From Azonexus sp. (GTDB lineage Bacteria; Pseudomonadota; Gammaproteobacteria; Burkholderiales; Rhodocyclaceae), in the NCBI GenBank assembly GCA_017983615.1, contig JAGOBB010000001.1, positions 434,001 to 498,000 on the forward strand: DNA of 64,000 nucleotides, in the 5' to 3' direction. Under the pieces are notes generated by a model. The model was not told the DNA's origin and made no database searches. It was given only the letters and a program-made list of their open reading frames with translations. This document shows, one piece after another, positions 8,647 to 23,298 of the stretch (positions within the stretch are counted from its first letter, which is position 1; each line of letters opens with the position of its first letter). The position numbers and the translations under genes were made by a program.

Positions 8647-9660
8647 CTAAAGAAAGATGGGTTCTGGCGTCAGGTCCACGCCGAACTTTTGGCGCACGTC
8701 GTCCTGCACGGCAGCCATCGTCTGCCTGACGTCGGCGCCGGTCGCGCCGCCGCGATTGACCAGGACCAGCGCCTGCTTCTCGTACATGCCGACCGGGCCG
8801 AGCGACTTGCCCTTCCAGCCGGCCTGCTCGATCAGCCAGCCGGCGGCCAGCTTGACCCGGCCGTCGGGCTGCGCATAGCGGGGCAGGGCGGGGTAGATGG
8901 CGGCCAGCGTTTCGGCCTGGATCGCGTCGACCACCGGATTGTGGAAGAAGCTGCCGGCGTTGGGCGTCACCGCCGGGTCGGGCAGTTTGCGCTGGCGGAT
9001 GGCAATAACTGCGTTGGCGATGTCGCGGGCGCTTGGTTTGGCGATTTCGTGCGCCGCCAGTTCCTGCCCGATGTCGGCGTAGCGCAGGTTCGGCTGCCAG
9101 GCCTTGGGTAGCCGGAAAAGCACTGAAGTGATGGCGATGCGTCCGTTCAGGTGCCAGCCTTCCTGCTTGAAGACGCTGTCGCGGTAGGCAAAGCGGCAAA
9201 TGCTACGGTCGAGGGTAAAAAAGGCCCGTTTTTCAAAATCCCAGGCAGTGACCGAGTGCAACAGTTCGCCGACCTCCAGGCCGTAGGCGCCGATATTCTG
9301 GATCGGCGCGGCGCCCACCGTGCCGGGAATCAGGCTCAGGTTTTCCAGCCCCGGCCAGCCCTGCACCAGCGTCCATTGGACGAAGTCGTGCCAGTTTTCT
9401 CCGGCGCCGGCTTCGATGAACCATGCTTCGGTATCTTCCCCGAGCAGGCGCTTGCCGGGGATGGCCATGCGCAGGACGAGGCCGTCGAAATTGCCGGTGA
9501 GCACCAGGTTGCTGCCGCCACCGAGGATGAAGCGCCGTTGGCCGGCCAGTTCAGGGGCGGTCAGCTGGTCGGCCCCGGAAATGGCCAGGTAACGGGCCGC
9601 CCGGCCGGGGAGGGCGAGGGTGTTGAAGGGGGTAAGGTCGACGTTTTGTTCGAGAGACAT
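8647..9660 (-). CDS. murB: UDP-N-acetylenolpyruvoylglucosamine reductase MurB
   Basis: A 337-residue enzyme that reduces UDP-GlcNAc-enolpyruvate to UDP-MurNAc with NADPH and FAD, in the cytosol, early in peptidoglycan synthesis. Visible marks: N-terminal [16 protein letters not shown]-binding [13 protein letters not shown] (about 45-57), [24 protein letters not shown] (about 100-123), the catalytic-serine region [11 protein letters not shown] (about 228), and C-terminal [30 protein letters not shown]. It is the long (type I, E. coli-like) form. The start at 9660 (MSLEQ) is preferred over the upstream ORF extension. A dispersed 12-mer at 9199-9210 encodes D-R-S-I-C in the conserved FAYRDSVFK neighbourhood. 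Confidence 0.95.
   Translation of the reverse strand: MSLEQNVDLTPFNTLALPGRAARYLAISGADQLTAPELAGQRRFILGGGSNLVLTGNFDGLVLRMAIPGKRLLGEDTEAWFIEAGAGENWHDFVQWTLVQGWPGLENLSLIPGTVGAAPIQNIGAYGLEVGELLHSVTAWDFEKRAFFTLDRSICRFAYRDSVFKQEGWHLNGRIAITSVLFRLPKAWQPNLRYADIGQELAAHEIAKPSARDIANAVIAIRQRKLPDPAVTPNAGSFFHNPVVDAIQAETLAAIYPALPRYAQPDGRVKLAAGWLIEQAGWKGKSLGPVGMYEKQALVLVNRGGATGADVRQTMAAVQDDVRQKFGVDLTPEPIFL
9199..9210 (-). repeat. Dispersed 12-mer (exact, minus strand)
   Basis: Inside murB, sense to the gene, encoding D-R-S-I. T-rich blocks precede it on the minus strand. Confidence 0.9.
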
Positions 9661-9929
9661 GGCAGAATTTTCGTCGATTTCGTAGCGCTTGTGCTGCACT
9701 GGCTCGCGATGCTTGGCCAGTTCCGCCGCCGGCCGGGCAAATCGGTGTGTTGCCGGGGCTTGGCAAGTGGGCCAATCGTGCAATAATCAAACGTATGAAA
9801 ATTCGTTTCGAATAGGTTGATTCGCCAACATGAGCGTGCATCCGTGGCAAGCTGCGACGAGATAGAACCGACCATGAGTCCGGTATGTCCTATTCATCGA
9901 GAAGCGGCGCTGTGCCGTCGGGAGACCCC

Positions 9930-10697
9930 ATGAGCGACACCATTCTGGAAACACGCGGCCTGACCAAGGAGTTCAAGGGTTTCACCGCCGTTTCCGACGT
10001 CAATCTCAAGGTGCAACGCGGCACCATCCACGCCTTGATCGGCCCGAACGGCGCCGGCAAGACGACAGTTTTCAATCTGGTCACCAAGTTCCTGCCGCCG
10101 ACGGCCGGCACCATTCATTTCAAGGGCGAGGACATCACTCACGAGGCCCCGGCGGTCACGGCGCGCCGCGGCTTCGTCCGCTCCTTCCAGATTTCGGCGA
10201 CCTTTCCGCACCTGACGGTCATGGAGAATGTCCGAATCGGCCTGCAGCGCAAGCTGGGCACGGAATTCCATTTCTGGAAATCGGCAAAGAGCTTGAACCA
10301 GCTGAACGATCAGGCGATGGCCCTGCTGGAGTCGGTCGACCTCGGCAGTTTTGCCGACAGCGTGACCGCCGACATGCCCTATGGCCGCAAGCGGGCGCTG
10401 GAAATCGCCACGACGCTGGCCCTTGAGCCGGACATGATGTTGCTCGACGAGCCGACCCAGGGCATGGGCCACGAGGACATCGACCGCGTCGTCGCGCTGA
10501 TCCGCAAGGTGTCGGCCAACCGCACCGTGCTGATGGTCGAGCACAACCTGTCGGTGGTCGCCAACCTGTGCGACCGGATCACCGTGCTGACGCGCGGCAG
10601 CGTGCTGGCCGAGGGGACTTACGACGAGGTCTCGAAGAATCCGCAGGTACTGGCCGCCTACGTCGGCTCCGACGACATCAACGACGCGCACCACTGA
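9930..10697 (+). CDS. livG: Branched-chain amino acid-type ABC transporter ATP-binding protein (LivG-like)
   Basis: A 255-residue ATPase; start at 9930 supported by GGGAGA about 9 bases upstream. Walker A GPNGAGKTT (about 38-46), Q-loop region SFQISATFPHLTVMENV, the degenerate signature MPYGRKRALEIATTLA typical of LivG, Walker B MMLLDEPTQGM (here Gln in place of the usual Ala) and the switch His in VEHNL. It powers import through LivH/LivM of the same operon. First gene of a five-gene operon in the order ATPase, ATPase, binding protein, permease, permease. Substrate may be branched-chain amino acids, urea, amides or aromatic acids; the family does not decide this. Confidence 0.88.
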   Translation: MSDTILETRGLTKEFKGFTAVSDVNLKVQRGTIHALIGPNGAGKTTVFNLVTKFLPPTAGTIHFKGEDITHEAPAVTARRGFVRSFQISATFPHLTVMENVRIGLQRKLGTEFHFWKSAKSLNQLNDQAMALLESVDLGSFADSVTADMPYGRKRALEIATTLALEPDMMLLDEPTQGMGHEDIDRVVALIRKVSANRTVLMVEHNLSVVANLCDRITVLTRGSVLAEGTYDEVSKNPQVLAAYVGSDDINDAHH

Positions 10698-10709
10698 ACC
10701 CGAACGACC

Positions 10710-11432
10710 ATGACCAGCGCCTTCAAACCGCAACCCGAATTCCTGCGCCTGACCCGCCTGCATGCCTTCTACGGCGAGTCGCACATCCTGCATGGCCTCG
10801 ATCTCAGTGTCGCCAAGGGCGAATGCGTCACGTTGCTCGGCCGAAACGGCTCGGGCCGGACGACGACGCTGAAGTCGATCATGGGCATGGTTGGCCGGCG
10901 GACCGGCTCGATCATGCTCAACGGCAACGAGATCATCCAGGTGCCGACGCACAAGATCGCTCACCACGGGGTCGGTTATTGCCCCGAGGAGCGGGCCATC
11001 TTCGCCTCGCTGAGCACCGAGGAAAACCTGACGCTGGCGCCGGTCGTGGCCAGTGGCGGCATGTCGATCGAAGAACTCTACGAGATGTTCCCGAATCTGA
11101 AGGAACGCAAAAACAGCCCGGGCAGCAAGCTGTCCGGGGGAGAGCAGCAAATGCTGGCGATGGCGCGCATCCTGCGAACGGGCGCCAAGCTCCTGCTTCT
11201 CGACGAAATCACCGAAGGCCTGGCCCCGGTGATCGTCAAGAAGCTGGGCGAAGTGATCACCGAACTCAAACAGCGCGGCTTCACCATCATCATGGTCGAA
11301 CAAAATTTCCGTTTTGCGGCACCGCTGGCCGACCGCCATTACGTGCTCGAACACGGAGAAATAATCGCCACCATCCCCCGGGAAGAACTTCCGGACAAGA
11401 TGGACTGGCTGCATCGAACGCTCGGCGTCTGA
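10710..11432 (+). CDS. livF: Branched-chain amino acid-type ABC transporter ATP-binding protein (LivF-like)
   Basis: A 240-residue ATPase 12 bases after livG. Q-loop GYCPEERAIFASLSTEENL, signature LSGGEQQML, Walker B LLLLDEITEGL and H-loop VEQNF are clear. Walker A reads GRNGSGRTT: the invariant lysine is an arginine. This K-to-R exchange is known in some LivF-type subunits but would be expected to weaken ATP hydrolysis at that site, so the two ATPase sites of the LivG/LivF heterodimer may be asymmetric. Confidence 0.88.
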   Translation: MTSAFKPQPEFLRLTRLHAFYGESHILHGLDLSVAKGECVTLLGRNGSGRTTTLKSIMGMVGRRTGSIMLNGNEIIQVPTHKIAHHGVGYCPEERAIFASLSTEENLTLAPVVASGGMSIEELYEMFPNLKERKNSPGSKLSGGEQQMLAMARILRTGAKLLLLDEITEGLAPVIVKKLGEVITELKQRGFTIIMVEQNFRFAAPLADRHYVLEHGEIIATIPREELPDKMDWLHRTLGV

Positions 11433-11466
11433 GCGAGCCCGCCCACCCTAAGGAGGAATCATCACC

Positions 11467-12681
11467 ATGGTATCGAGTAAATTCATAATGACAGCCTGCG
11501 CCGCTGCCCTGGCCGCGCTTTCCTTCAACGCCCAAGCCCAGATTTCCGGCGGTTCGGTCAAAATCGGCGTCCTGACCGATCTCTCGGGCACCTATTCCGA
11601 CCTCGCCGGCTCCGGCGCGGTGCTGGCCACCCGGATGGCCATCGACGACTTCATCGCCAACGAGAAGCCGAATTTCAAGATCGAAATGGTCACCGCCGAC
11701 CACCAGAACAAGGCTGACATCGCCTCCAACAAGGCGCGCGAATGGCTGGAGCGCGAGAGCGTCGATACGGTCACCGAACTGGTCACCACCTCGACCGCGT
11801 TGGCCGTGATGAAAGTGGCCAAGGAAAAAGATCGCCTCGCCATCATGAACGGCCCGGCCGCCACGCCGATCACCAACGAGCAGTGCAATGACGTCTCGAT
11901 CCATTACACCTACGACACCTATGCGCTGGCCAATGGCACGGCCAAGGCGGTCACCGCCCAGGGCGGCAAGTCCTGGTTCTTCCTGACCGCCGACTACGCT
12001 TTCGGCCATGCGCTGGAAAAAGATTCCGCGGCTGTCGTCACCGCCAACGGCGGCAAGGTCGTCGGCACCGTGCGCCATCCCTTCCCGGGCTCCGATTTCT
12101 CGTCCTTCCTGCTCAAGGCCCAGGCCTCCGGCGCCCAGGTCATCGGCCTGGCCAACGCCGGTGCCGATACGACCAACGCCATCAAACAGGCGGCCGAATT
12201 CGGCATCACACCGACGCAGTCGCTGGCCGGCTTGCTGATGTTCATTACCGACGTTCATGCGCTCGGTCTCAAGCCGACCCAGGGCATGTTCCTGACCACC
12301 GGTTTCTACTGGGATCGCACCGAAGAGACCCGCGCTTGGTCGAAACGCTTCTTCGACAAGCAGAAGAAGATGCCGACCATGGTCCAGGCCGGCCAGTATT
12401 CGTCGATCTACCACTACCTGCGGGCGGTCAAGGCGGCCGGCACCGACGATACAGGCAAGGTGATGGCGATGATGAAGAAGACGCCGATCAACGACTTCTT
12501 CGCCAAGAACGGCCAGATCCGTGACGATGGCCGCATGGTGCACGACATGTACCTGGTCCAGGTCAAGAAGCCGGCTGACTCCAAGTACCCGTGGGACTAC
12601 TACACGATCAAGGCGACCATACCGGCGGCCGAGGCCTTCCAGCCGCTGGCTCAGTCGCGCTGCCCGCTGATCAAGAAATAA
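11467..12681 (+). CDS. ABC transporter periplasmic substrate-binding protein (LivK/HAAT family)
   Basis: A 404-residue precursor with a signal peptide (AACAAALAALSFNAQAQ) and a very strong ribosome binding site (AAGGAGGAA). The mature protein begins KIGVLTDLSGTYSDLAGSGAVLATRMAIDDF, the hallmark of the Peripla_BP_6 fold; later landmarks are TADYAFGHALEKDS, HPFPGSDFSSFLLKAQASGAQVIGLANAG and QYSSIYHYLRAVKAAGTDD. It delivers the substrate to LivH/LivM. At just over 400 residues it is slightly longer than E. coli LivJ/LivK and closer to the binding proteins for amides, urea or aromatic acids, so the substrate is open. Confidence 0.88.
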   Translation: MVSSKFIMTACAAALAALSFNAQAQISGGSVKIGVLTDLSGTYSDLAGSGAVLATRMAIDDFIANEKPNFKIEMVTADHQNKADIASNKAREWLERESVDTVTELVTTSTALAVMKVAKEKDRLAIMNGPAATPITNEQCNDVSIHYTYDTYALANGTAKAVTAQGGKSWFFLTADYAFGHALEKDSAAVVTANGGKVVGTVRHPFPGSDFSSFLLKAQASGAQVIGLANAGADTTNAIKQAAEFGITPTQSLAGLLMFITDVHALGLKPTQGMFLTTGFYWDRTEETRAWSKRFFDKQKKMPTMVQAGQYSSIYHYLRAVKAAGTDDTGKVMAMMKKTPINDFFAKNGQIRDDGRMVHDMYLVQVKKPADSKYPWDYYTIKATIPAAEAFQPLAQSRCPLIKK

Positions 12682-12736
12682 GCCTCATCGCAATGCCCGG
12701 CGCGAACTGAGGTTCGCGCCGGGATCGGAGCTTTAC

Positions 12737-13618
12737 ATGGAAATTTTCGGAATCCCGACCGCCCTGCTTGGCAGCCAGTTGCTTGTTGGCCTGATCAACG
12801 GTTCGTTCTACGCCATTCTCAGCCTCGGGCTGGCGATCATTTTCGGCCTGCTCAACATCATCAATTTCTGCCATGGCGCGCAGTACATGATGGGGGCCTT
12901 CGTCGCCTGGATCGCGCTGACCCGCTTTGGTATCAACTACTGGGTGGCGCTGATCGCCGCGCCGCTGATCGTCGGCGTCGTCGGGGTGTTGATCGAACGC
13001 CTGATGCTGCGTCGGCTCTACAAGCTGGACCACCTTTACGGTTTGCTGCTGACTTTCGGCCTGGCGCTGATTATCGAAGGCATCTTCCGCGACCAGTTCG
13101 GCATTTCCGGCGAGAGCTACGAGGTTCCCGAAGCGCTCACCGGCGGCGTCAACCTCGGCTTCATGTTCCTCCCCATCTATCGCGGCTGGGTGATCATTGC
13201 CTCGCTGACCGTCTGCTTCGGCACCTGGTACATGATCGAACGCACCAAGCTGGGTGCCTACCTGCGCGCCGGTACCGAAAACTCGGCCATGGTCCAGGCC
13301 CTGGGCATCAACGTGCCGCTGCTGATCACCTTCACCTACGGTTATGGCGTGGCCCTGGCGGCCTTTGCCGGTGTGCTGGCGGCGCCGATCTTCCAGGTCA
13401 ATCCGCTGATGGGCTCCAACCTGATCATCGTGGTCTTCGCCGTGGTCGTCATCGGCGGCATGGGTTCTATCATGGGCTCCATCCTGACTGGCCTTGGCCT
13501 CGGCCTGGTTGAAGGGATGACCAAGGTGTTCTATCCGGAAGCGTCCAGCGTGGTCGTTTTCGTGATCATGGTCATCGTCCTGCTGGTCCGGCCGGCCGGC
13601 CTGTTCGGCAAGTCCTGA
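12737..13618 (+). CDS. livH: Branched-chain amino acid-type ABC transporter permease (LivH-like)
   Basis: A 293-residue inner-membrane protein with about eight hydrophobic segments. The N-terminal GLINGSFYAILSLGLAIIFGLLNIINFCHG is the standard LivH opening and the C-terminal VVVIGGMGSIMGSILTGLGLGLVEG is the cytoplasmic coupling-helix region that contacts the ATPase. Fourth gene of the operon, 55 bases after the binding protein. Confidence 0.9.
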   Translation: MEIFGIPTALLGSQLLVGLINGSFYAILSLGLAIIFGLLNIINFCHGAQYMMGAFVAWIALTRFGINYWVALIAAPLIVGVVGVLIERLMLRRLYKLDHLYGLLLTFGLALIIEGIFRDQFGISGESYEVPEALTGGVNLGFMFLPIYRGWVIIASLTVCFGTWYMIERTKLGAYLRAGTENSAMVQALGINVPLLITFTYGYGVALAAFAGVLAAPIFQVNPLMGSNLIIVVFAVVVIGGMGSIMGSILTGLGLGLVEGMTKVFYPEASSVVVFVIMVIVLLVRPAGLFGKS

Positions 13619-13636
13619 GGCGGCTGGGGAAAACAC

Positions 13637-14587
13637 ATGAACTCGACCAACTATCTGGAAACCAAACTGCCATTGCTGTTCGGCGCCCTGTTCGTGATCG
13701 GTCTGATCGCCCCGTTCGCGGTGTACCCGACCTTTCTGATGAAAATCCTCTGCTACGCGTTGTTTGCCTGTGCTTTCAATCTGCTGCTCGGCTTTGCCGG
13801 CCTGCTTTCCTTCGGCCACGCCGCCTTCCTCGGCACCGCGGGCTACGTCTGTGGTCTGATGGTGCGCGATGTCGGCGTCACGCCGGAGGTCGGCATCCTG
13901 GCCGGCACCGTGGCCGCCGGCCTGCTTGGCTGGCTGTTCGGGACGCTGGCCATCCGCCGTACCGGCATCTATTTCGCGATGATCACCCTGGCTCTGGCCC
14001 AGATGGTCTTTTTCCTCGCCATCCAGATCAAGGAGACCGGCGGCGAGGATGGCCTGCAGGGCGTGCCGCGCGGCCATCTGTTCGGCGTCGTCGACCTTTC
14101 CGACAACCTCGCCATGTATTACCTGGTGTTCGCCATCTTCTGCGTCGGCTTCTTCGTCATCTACCGCACCATTCATTCGCCGTTCGGCCAGATTCTCAAG
14201 GCCATCCGCGAGAATGAGCCGCGTGCCATCTCGCTTGGCTACGACGTCAATAAATTCAAGCTGATCGCCTTCGTCATTTCCGCCGCGCTGGCCGGTACGG
14301 CCGGGGCGACCAAGACCCTGGTCTTCCAGCTCGCCTCGCTGAGCGACGTCCATTGGCACGCCTCCGGTGAAGTCGTGCTGATGACCCTGCTCGGGGGGCT
14401 GGGCACCATCCTCGGCCCCATCGTCGGCGCTGCGACCATCGTTTCGCTGCAAACCCAGCTCGCCGACTCGGTCGGTTCCTGGGTGACGGTGATCATGGGC
14501 GTCATCTTCGTGATCTGCGTGCTCAGCTTCCGGCGCGGTATCGTCGGCGAGTTGCAGGCGCTGATCAAGCGCTCCGGCGTGAACTGA
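13637..14587 (+). CDS. livM: Branched-chain amino acid-type ABC transporter permease (LivM-like)
   Basis: A 316-residue inner-membrane protein, 18 bases after livH. Conserved LivM features: ACAFNLLLGFAGLLSFGHAAFLGTAGY (about 45-70), the central RRTGIYFAMITLALAQMVFFLA, and LLGGLGTILGPIVGAATIV near the C-terminus as coupling region. It pairs with LivH to form the channel. It is the last gene of the operon; a hairpin lies just beyond and shields the convergent metH. Confidence 0.9.
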   Translation: MNSTNYLETKLPLLFGALFVIGLIAPFAVYPTFLMKILCYALFACAFNLLLGFAGLLSFGHAAFLGTAGYVCGLMVRDVGVTPEVGILAGTVAAGLLGWLFGTLAIRRTGIYFAMITLALAQMVFFLAIQIKETGGEDGLQGVPRGHLFGVVDLSDNLAMYYLVFAIFCVGFFVIYRTIHSPFGQILKAIRENEPRAISLGYDVNKFKLIAFVISAALAGTAGATKTLVFQLASLSDVHWHASGEVVLMTLLGGLGTILGPIVGAATIVSLQTQLADSVGSWVTVIMGVIFVICVLSFRRGIVGELQALIKRSGVN

Positions 14588-14609
14588 GGCCGGCCTTTAG
14601 CTTGCACTG

Positions 14610-14650
14610 AAAACCGCCTTCCCGCCCGGTAACCACGGGCGGGAAGCGGA
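14610..14650. terminator. Hairpin between convergent livM and metH
   Basis: CTTCCCGCCC (from 14618) pairs with GGGCGGGAAG (ending 14646), loop GGTAACCAC-like. Read on the minus strand the hairpin is followed by GGCGGTTTT, so it is the better terminator for metH; a weak bidirectional function is possible. Confidence 0.6.
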
Positions 14651-14653
14651 CGA

Positions 14654-18319
<3,666 letters not shown>

Positions 18320-18392
18320 GATCACCTCGGCAAAACGGGCTGCACCGGGGACGCCGCAAAAGACAAACGGCGCCACAAACCGGCTGGGGTTT

Positions 18393-18453
18393 GCGAGCGC
18401 CGTTGATCATTGCCGAGCCTGGCCCCTGGTCAGGGTCGCAGCGCTCCTCGGCA
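18393..18453 (-). promoter_or_regulatory. SAH riboswitch upstream of metH
   Basis: On the minus strand the leader reads GCCGAGGAGCGCTGCGACC, then CCAGGCTCGGC, then AACGGCGCTC. This matches the SAH (S-adenosylhomocysteine) riboswitch pattern: the CCGAG/CTCGG outer helix, the conserved GAGCGCTGCRAC segment, and the CGGCGCTC element that forms the pseudoknot with GAGCGC. These riboswitches turn on ahcY/metH when SAH accumulates. A further hairpin (CAAACC/GGTTTG) lies between the core and the start codon, a plausible expression platform. Placement about 75 bases before metH supports the call. Confidence 0.9.
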
Positions 18454-18548
18454 GAGGGCGTAGTTTACCGGGGGTCGGGGCGGCTGCCTAGAGGTTGTTT
18501 TTTGGATGCTTTTTGGAGGGGCAGTGGTTTCCGTGTGATGCGGGGTGG

Positions 18549-19097
18549 CTTTTCTGGAGCTGTGTTTTCCGCGCTTGAGGCGCGTCTTACTTTCTTTTGC
18601 TTCGCCAAAAGAAAGTAAGCAAAGAAAAGCCGACCCTGGGTCGGCGCCGGGCTGCGCCCGGTTCCCTGCGCTACTCGGCAGGCCGGGCGGCTGCGGAACT
18701 CGGGGCTACGCCCCTCAAACAGTCCTCGCCGAAAGCCCCCGGCCTTCCTGCGTTGCTCGGCGTCTCCCAAGGGGCCCGGAGAAACATCCGTGCTCAGCCG
18801 ACGAATTTCGATTTTGGGCATTTTTTCGGCTCGACCGTAGCATTCCGACCGGACAGCCCTTTGAGCCCGGACGCCTTTCGGGTCCCCCTGAGAGGCGCTG
18901 AGCAACGCAGCTGCTGGCGGAAAAAGGGCGAGGACTGTTTGAGGGGCGTAGCCCCGAGTTCCGCAGCCCCCGCCAGTGGCGAGTAGCGCAAGGGACCGGC
19001 GTAGCCGGCGCCGACCCGGGGTTCGCCTTCTTTTTGCTCACTTTTTCTTGGCGAAGCAAGAAAAAGTGAGACGCCCTCAAGGCGGAAAACACGGCTT
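18549..19097. repeat. 549-bp long inverted-repeat element, copy A
   Basis: A non-coding element almost repeated at 22718-23266 in the same orientation. Its two halves are imperfect inverted repeats of one another: the left end carries CTTACTTTCTTTTGCTTCGC and the right end CTTGGCGAAGCAAG with flanking GTGAG; both ends next have a GACCC-GGGTCGGCGCC block. Stop-free frames through it show no protein family. A dispersed 12-mer (18833-18844) lies almost exactly at its centre. There is no transposase. It separates metH from a two-component system gene pair. Confidence 0.85.
18833..18844 (+). repeat. Dispersed 12-mer (exact) at centre of element A
   Basis: At the centre of the 549-bp element A, with GATTTTGGGC and TTTTTTCGG upstream. 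Confidence 0.9.
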
Positions 19098-19138
19098 CAG
19101 AAAACTACCGCCGCATCCGCCGCGGAAAACAGAACCCC

Positions 19139-21124
<1,986 letters not shown>

Positions 21125-21153
21125 TTCGCCGTCCGCTCTGGGGTTGGCGGGGG

Positions 21154-22638
21154 TCAGAGGCCCCAGGCCTGACACTTGCGGTCCATGGTCTTGCGCGAAA
21201 TGCCCAGGCGGCGCCCGGCTTCGGACTTGTTGCCTTCGCAGGCGGCGAGCACGGCCAGGATGTGGCGTTTTTCCACGGCGGCCAGCGTTTCGTCGCTGGC
21301 CGATTCGGCGCGGATGCCGATTTCCGGCTCGGGGCCGATGTGAGTCACCCCGGCCAGCAGGCCGGGGCTTCCTCGCCACGAATTTGGGGCGCCTTCGGCG
21401 CCTTGCAAGCCTGCTTCGCTTACCCCGCCATAAATGGCGCGGCTTGCGCTCACCCCGTGGTCGAACCAGCCGAGGATCAGCGAGCGCTCGACCAGGTTGC
21501 GCAGTTCGCGGACATTGCCCGGCCAGTCGTAGTCGCTCAGGCGGGCGATGGTGCATGGATCGAGTGCAAGCGGCGGAACGCCGAGATTGGGCGTCAGCTG
21601 GGCCATGAAATGCTCGACCAGCAGCGGGATGTCCTCCGGCCGTTCGCGCAGCGGCGGTAGCGTCACTTCCAGCACCTGCAGGCGGTAGTAGAGATCGGGG
21701 CGGAAGCGCTGGGCGGCGACTTCGCCCTTCAGGTCGCGGTTGGTCGCGGCGATGACCCGGACGTCGACGGCGATTTCCTGCTCCGAGCCGACTGGCCGGA
21801 TGTGCCGCTCCTCCAGCGCACGCAGTAGCTTGGCCTGGGCGGCGAGCGGCAACTCGGAGATTTCATCGAGAAATAGCGTGCCGCCACGGGCGTAATAGAA
21901 CAGCCCCTCGCGGCTCTGCTGGGCGCCGGTGTAGGCGCCCTTGACGTGGCCGAACAGCTCGGATTCGATCAGTTCGGCCGAGATTGCGGCGCAGTTGACC
22001 GGCACGAAGGGGCCGTTGGCGCGCAGGCTCATCCGGTGCAGGGCGCGGGCCGCGACTTCCTTGCCGGAGCCGGACTCGCCGCTCAACAGGATGGTCGCCG
22101 GCGTCGGCGCAATGCGCTTGAGGCGGTCGCAGATGGCCCGCATGGCTGCGGACTGGCCGATCACGCCATCAACGGTCGAGCTGAGTTCCTCGACTTCGCG
22201 GCGCAGCACGAAGTTCTCGCGGCGCAGGCTGGAGCGCTCGAAACAGCGCTCGACGGCATTGAGCATCTGGGGCACCGAGAAGGGCTTGAGCAGAAAATCG
22301 GCTGCCCCGGCGCGCAGGGCATCGATGGCCGTGTCGAGGTCGGCGTAGGCGGTCATCATCACCACGTCGCCGGCAAAACCCTCCTGGCGCAGCTCGTGCA
22401 GCCAGTCGATGCCCGAGCAGCCGGGCAGCGCGATGTCGAGGACGATCAGGTCGTAGAGCTGGCGCTGCAGCAAGGGCGTCGCCGTCTCGACGCTGTCGGC
22501 GGTATCGACCTTGCCGTAGCGCCGGGTCAGTGCCCGCTGCAGGAAGCTGACCATGCCCGGCTCGTCGTCCACGACGAGGATCGAAAATTGTTGGCGCAGC
22601 GCGCGTTCGGCATCTTCGGCCGGATTGTTGTTGTCCAT
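21154..22638 (-). CDS. NtrC-family sigma54-dependent response regulator
   Basis: A 494-residue activator; start at 22638 with AGGGAGGAG. Receiver domain about 15-130 (VVDDEP, phospho-Asp in [11 protein letters not shown]), AAA+ sigma54 activator domain about 150-390 with [15 protein letters not shown], the sigma54-contact loop GAYTGA (Tyr for Phe), and [12 protein letters not shown] as Walker B, and a Fis-type HTH at the end ([19 protein letters not shown]). The linker before the HTH holds an extra Gly/Ser-rich stretch (about 405-430) encoded by a cluster of short palindromes. The protein should activate sigma54 promoters in response to the adjacent Cache kinase; targets unknown. Confidence 0.93.
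   Translation of the reverse strand: MDNNNPAEDAERALRQQFSILVVDDEPGMVSFLQRALTRRYGKVDTADSVETATPLLQRQLYDLIVLDIALPGCSGIDWLHELRQEGFAGDVVMMTAYADLDTAIDALRAGAADFLLKPFSVPQMLNAVERCFERSSLRRENFVLRREVEELSSTVDGVIGQSAAMRAICDRLKRIAPTPATILLSGESGSGKEVAARALHRMSLRANGPFVPVNCAAISAELIESELFGHVKGAYTGAQQSREGLFYYARGGTLFLDEISELPLAAQAKLLRALEERHIRPVGSEQEIAVDVRVIAATNRDLKGEVAAQRFRPDLYYRLQVLEVTLPPLRERPEDIPLLVEHFMAQLTPNLGVPPLALDPCTIARLSDYDWPGNVRELRNLVERSLILGWFDHGVSASRAIYGGVSEAGLQGAEGAPNSWRGSPGLLAGVTHIGPEPEIGIRAESASDETLAAVEKRHILAVLAACEGNKSEAGRRLGISRKTMDRKCQAWGL
21357..21450 (-). repeat. In-frame palindrome cluster within the response-regulator gene
   Basis: Within about 95 bases there are three palindromes: CCCCGGCC-AGCA-GGCCGGGG, GGCGCC-TTC-GGCGCC (21388-21402) and CGCCAT-AA-ATGGCG. 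They encode the linker between the AAA+ and HTH domains and do not break the frame. Confidence 0.5.
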
Positions 22639-22717
22639 GCTCCTCCCTGATTGCTTGGCATCATCGCAAATTTGGTTGCTTGCAGGCAATCGGGGGCTTG
22701 GGTTTTTGGTTTTGTGC

Positions 22718-23266
22718 CTTTTCTGGGGCTGTGTTTTCCGCGCTTGAGGCGCGTCTTACTTTCTTTTGCTTCGCCAAAAGAAAGGTAAGCAAAGAAAAGG
22801 CGACCCTGGGTCGGCGCCCGCTGCGCGGGTTCCCTGTGCTACTCGGCTGACGCGGGGGCTGCGGAACTCGGGGCTTCGCCCCTCAGACAGTCCTCGCCCT
22901 TTTTCCGCGCCTGCCTGCGTTGCTCGGCGCCTCCCAAGGGGCCCGGTAAACCATCCGGGTTCGACCGCCGGTTTTTTGATTTTGGCCTTTTTTTCGGGCC
23001 GACCGTAGCATTCCGTTTCTCGGACAGAATTTCGGGAACGGACGCCTTCCGGGTCCCCCTGAGAGGCGCTGAGCAACGCAGGCGGGCCGGGGGCTTTCGG
23101 CTGGCGGTGTTTGAGCCGCAGGCGAGTTTAGCCAGCCGCCCGGCCTGCCGAGTAGCGCAAGGGACCGGCGTAGCCGGCGCCGACCCGGGGGTCGCCTTCT
23201 TTTTGCTTACTTTTTCTTGGCGAAGCAAGAAAAAGTGAGACGCCCTCAAGGCGGAAAGCAAGGCTT
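22718..23266. repeat. 549-bp long inverted-repeat element, copy B
   Basis: Same orientation and length as the element at 18549-19097, with the same end blocks (left CTTACTTTCTTTTGCTTCGC, right CTTGGCGAAGCAAG) and the same central dispersed 12-mer (23001-23012). Long stretches are near identical, but the interior arms differ in places (for example TTTGAGCCGCAGGCGAGTTT only here). No coding capacity recognised. It lies between the response regulator gene and moeA. Confidence 0.85.
23001..23012 (+). repeat. Dispersed 12-mer (exact) at centre of element B
   Basis: Same position in element B; GATTTTGGCC and TTTTTTTCGGGCC upstream. Confidence 0.9.
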
Positions 23267-23298
23267 GAGGCGGAACCCCAAGCTTGAGAAAAACCCCC

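Noticed and set aside
12671-14452. Long minus-strand frame (593 codons) opposite livH/livM
   Set aside because: Low-complexity Gln/Asp/His-rich translation with no family features, fully antisense to two clear permeases.
18549-19097. Overlapping frames in elements A and B as genes
   Set aside because: No ribosome binding site, no family, and the frames arise from the inverted-repeat structure on both strands.
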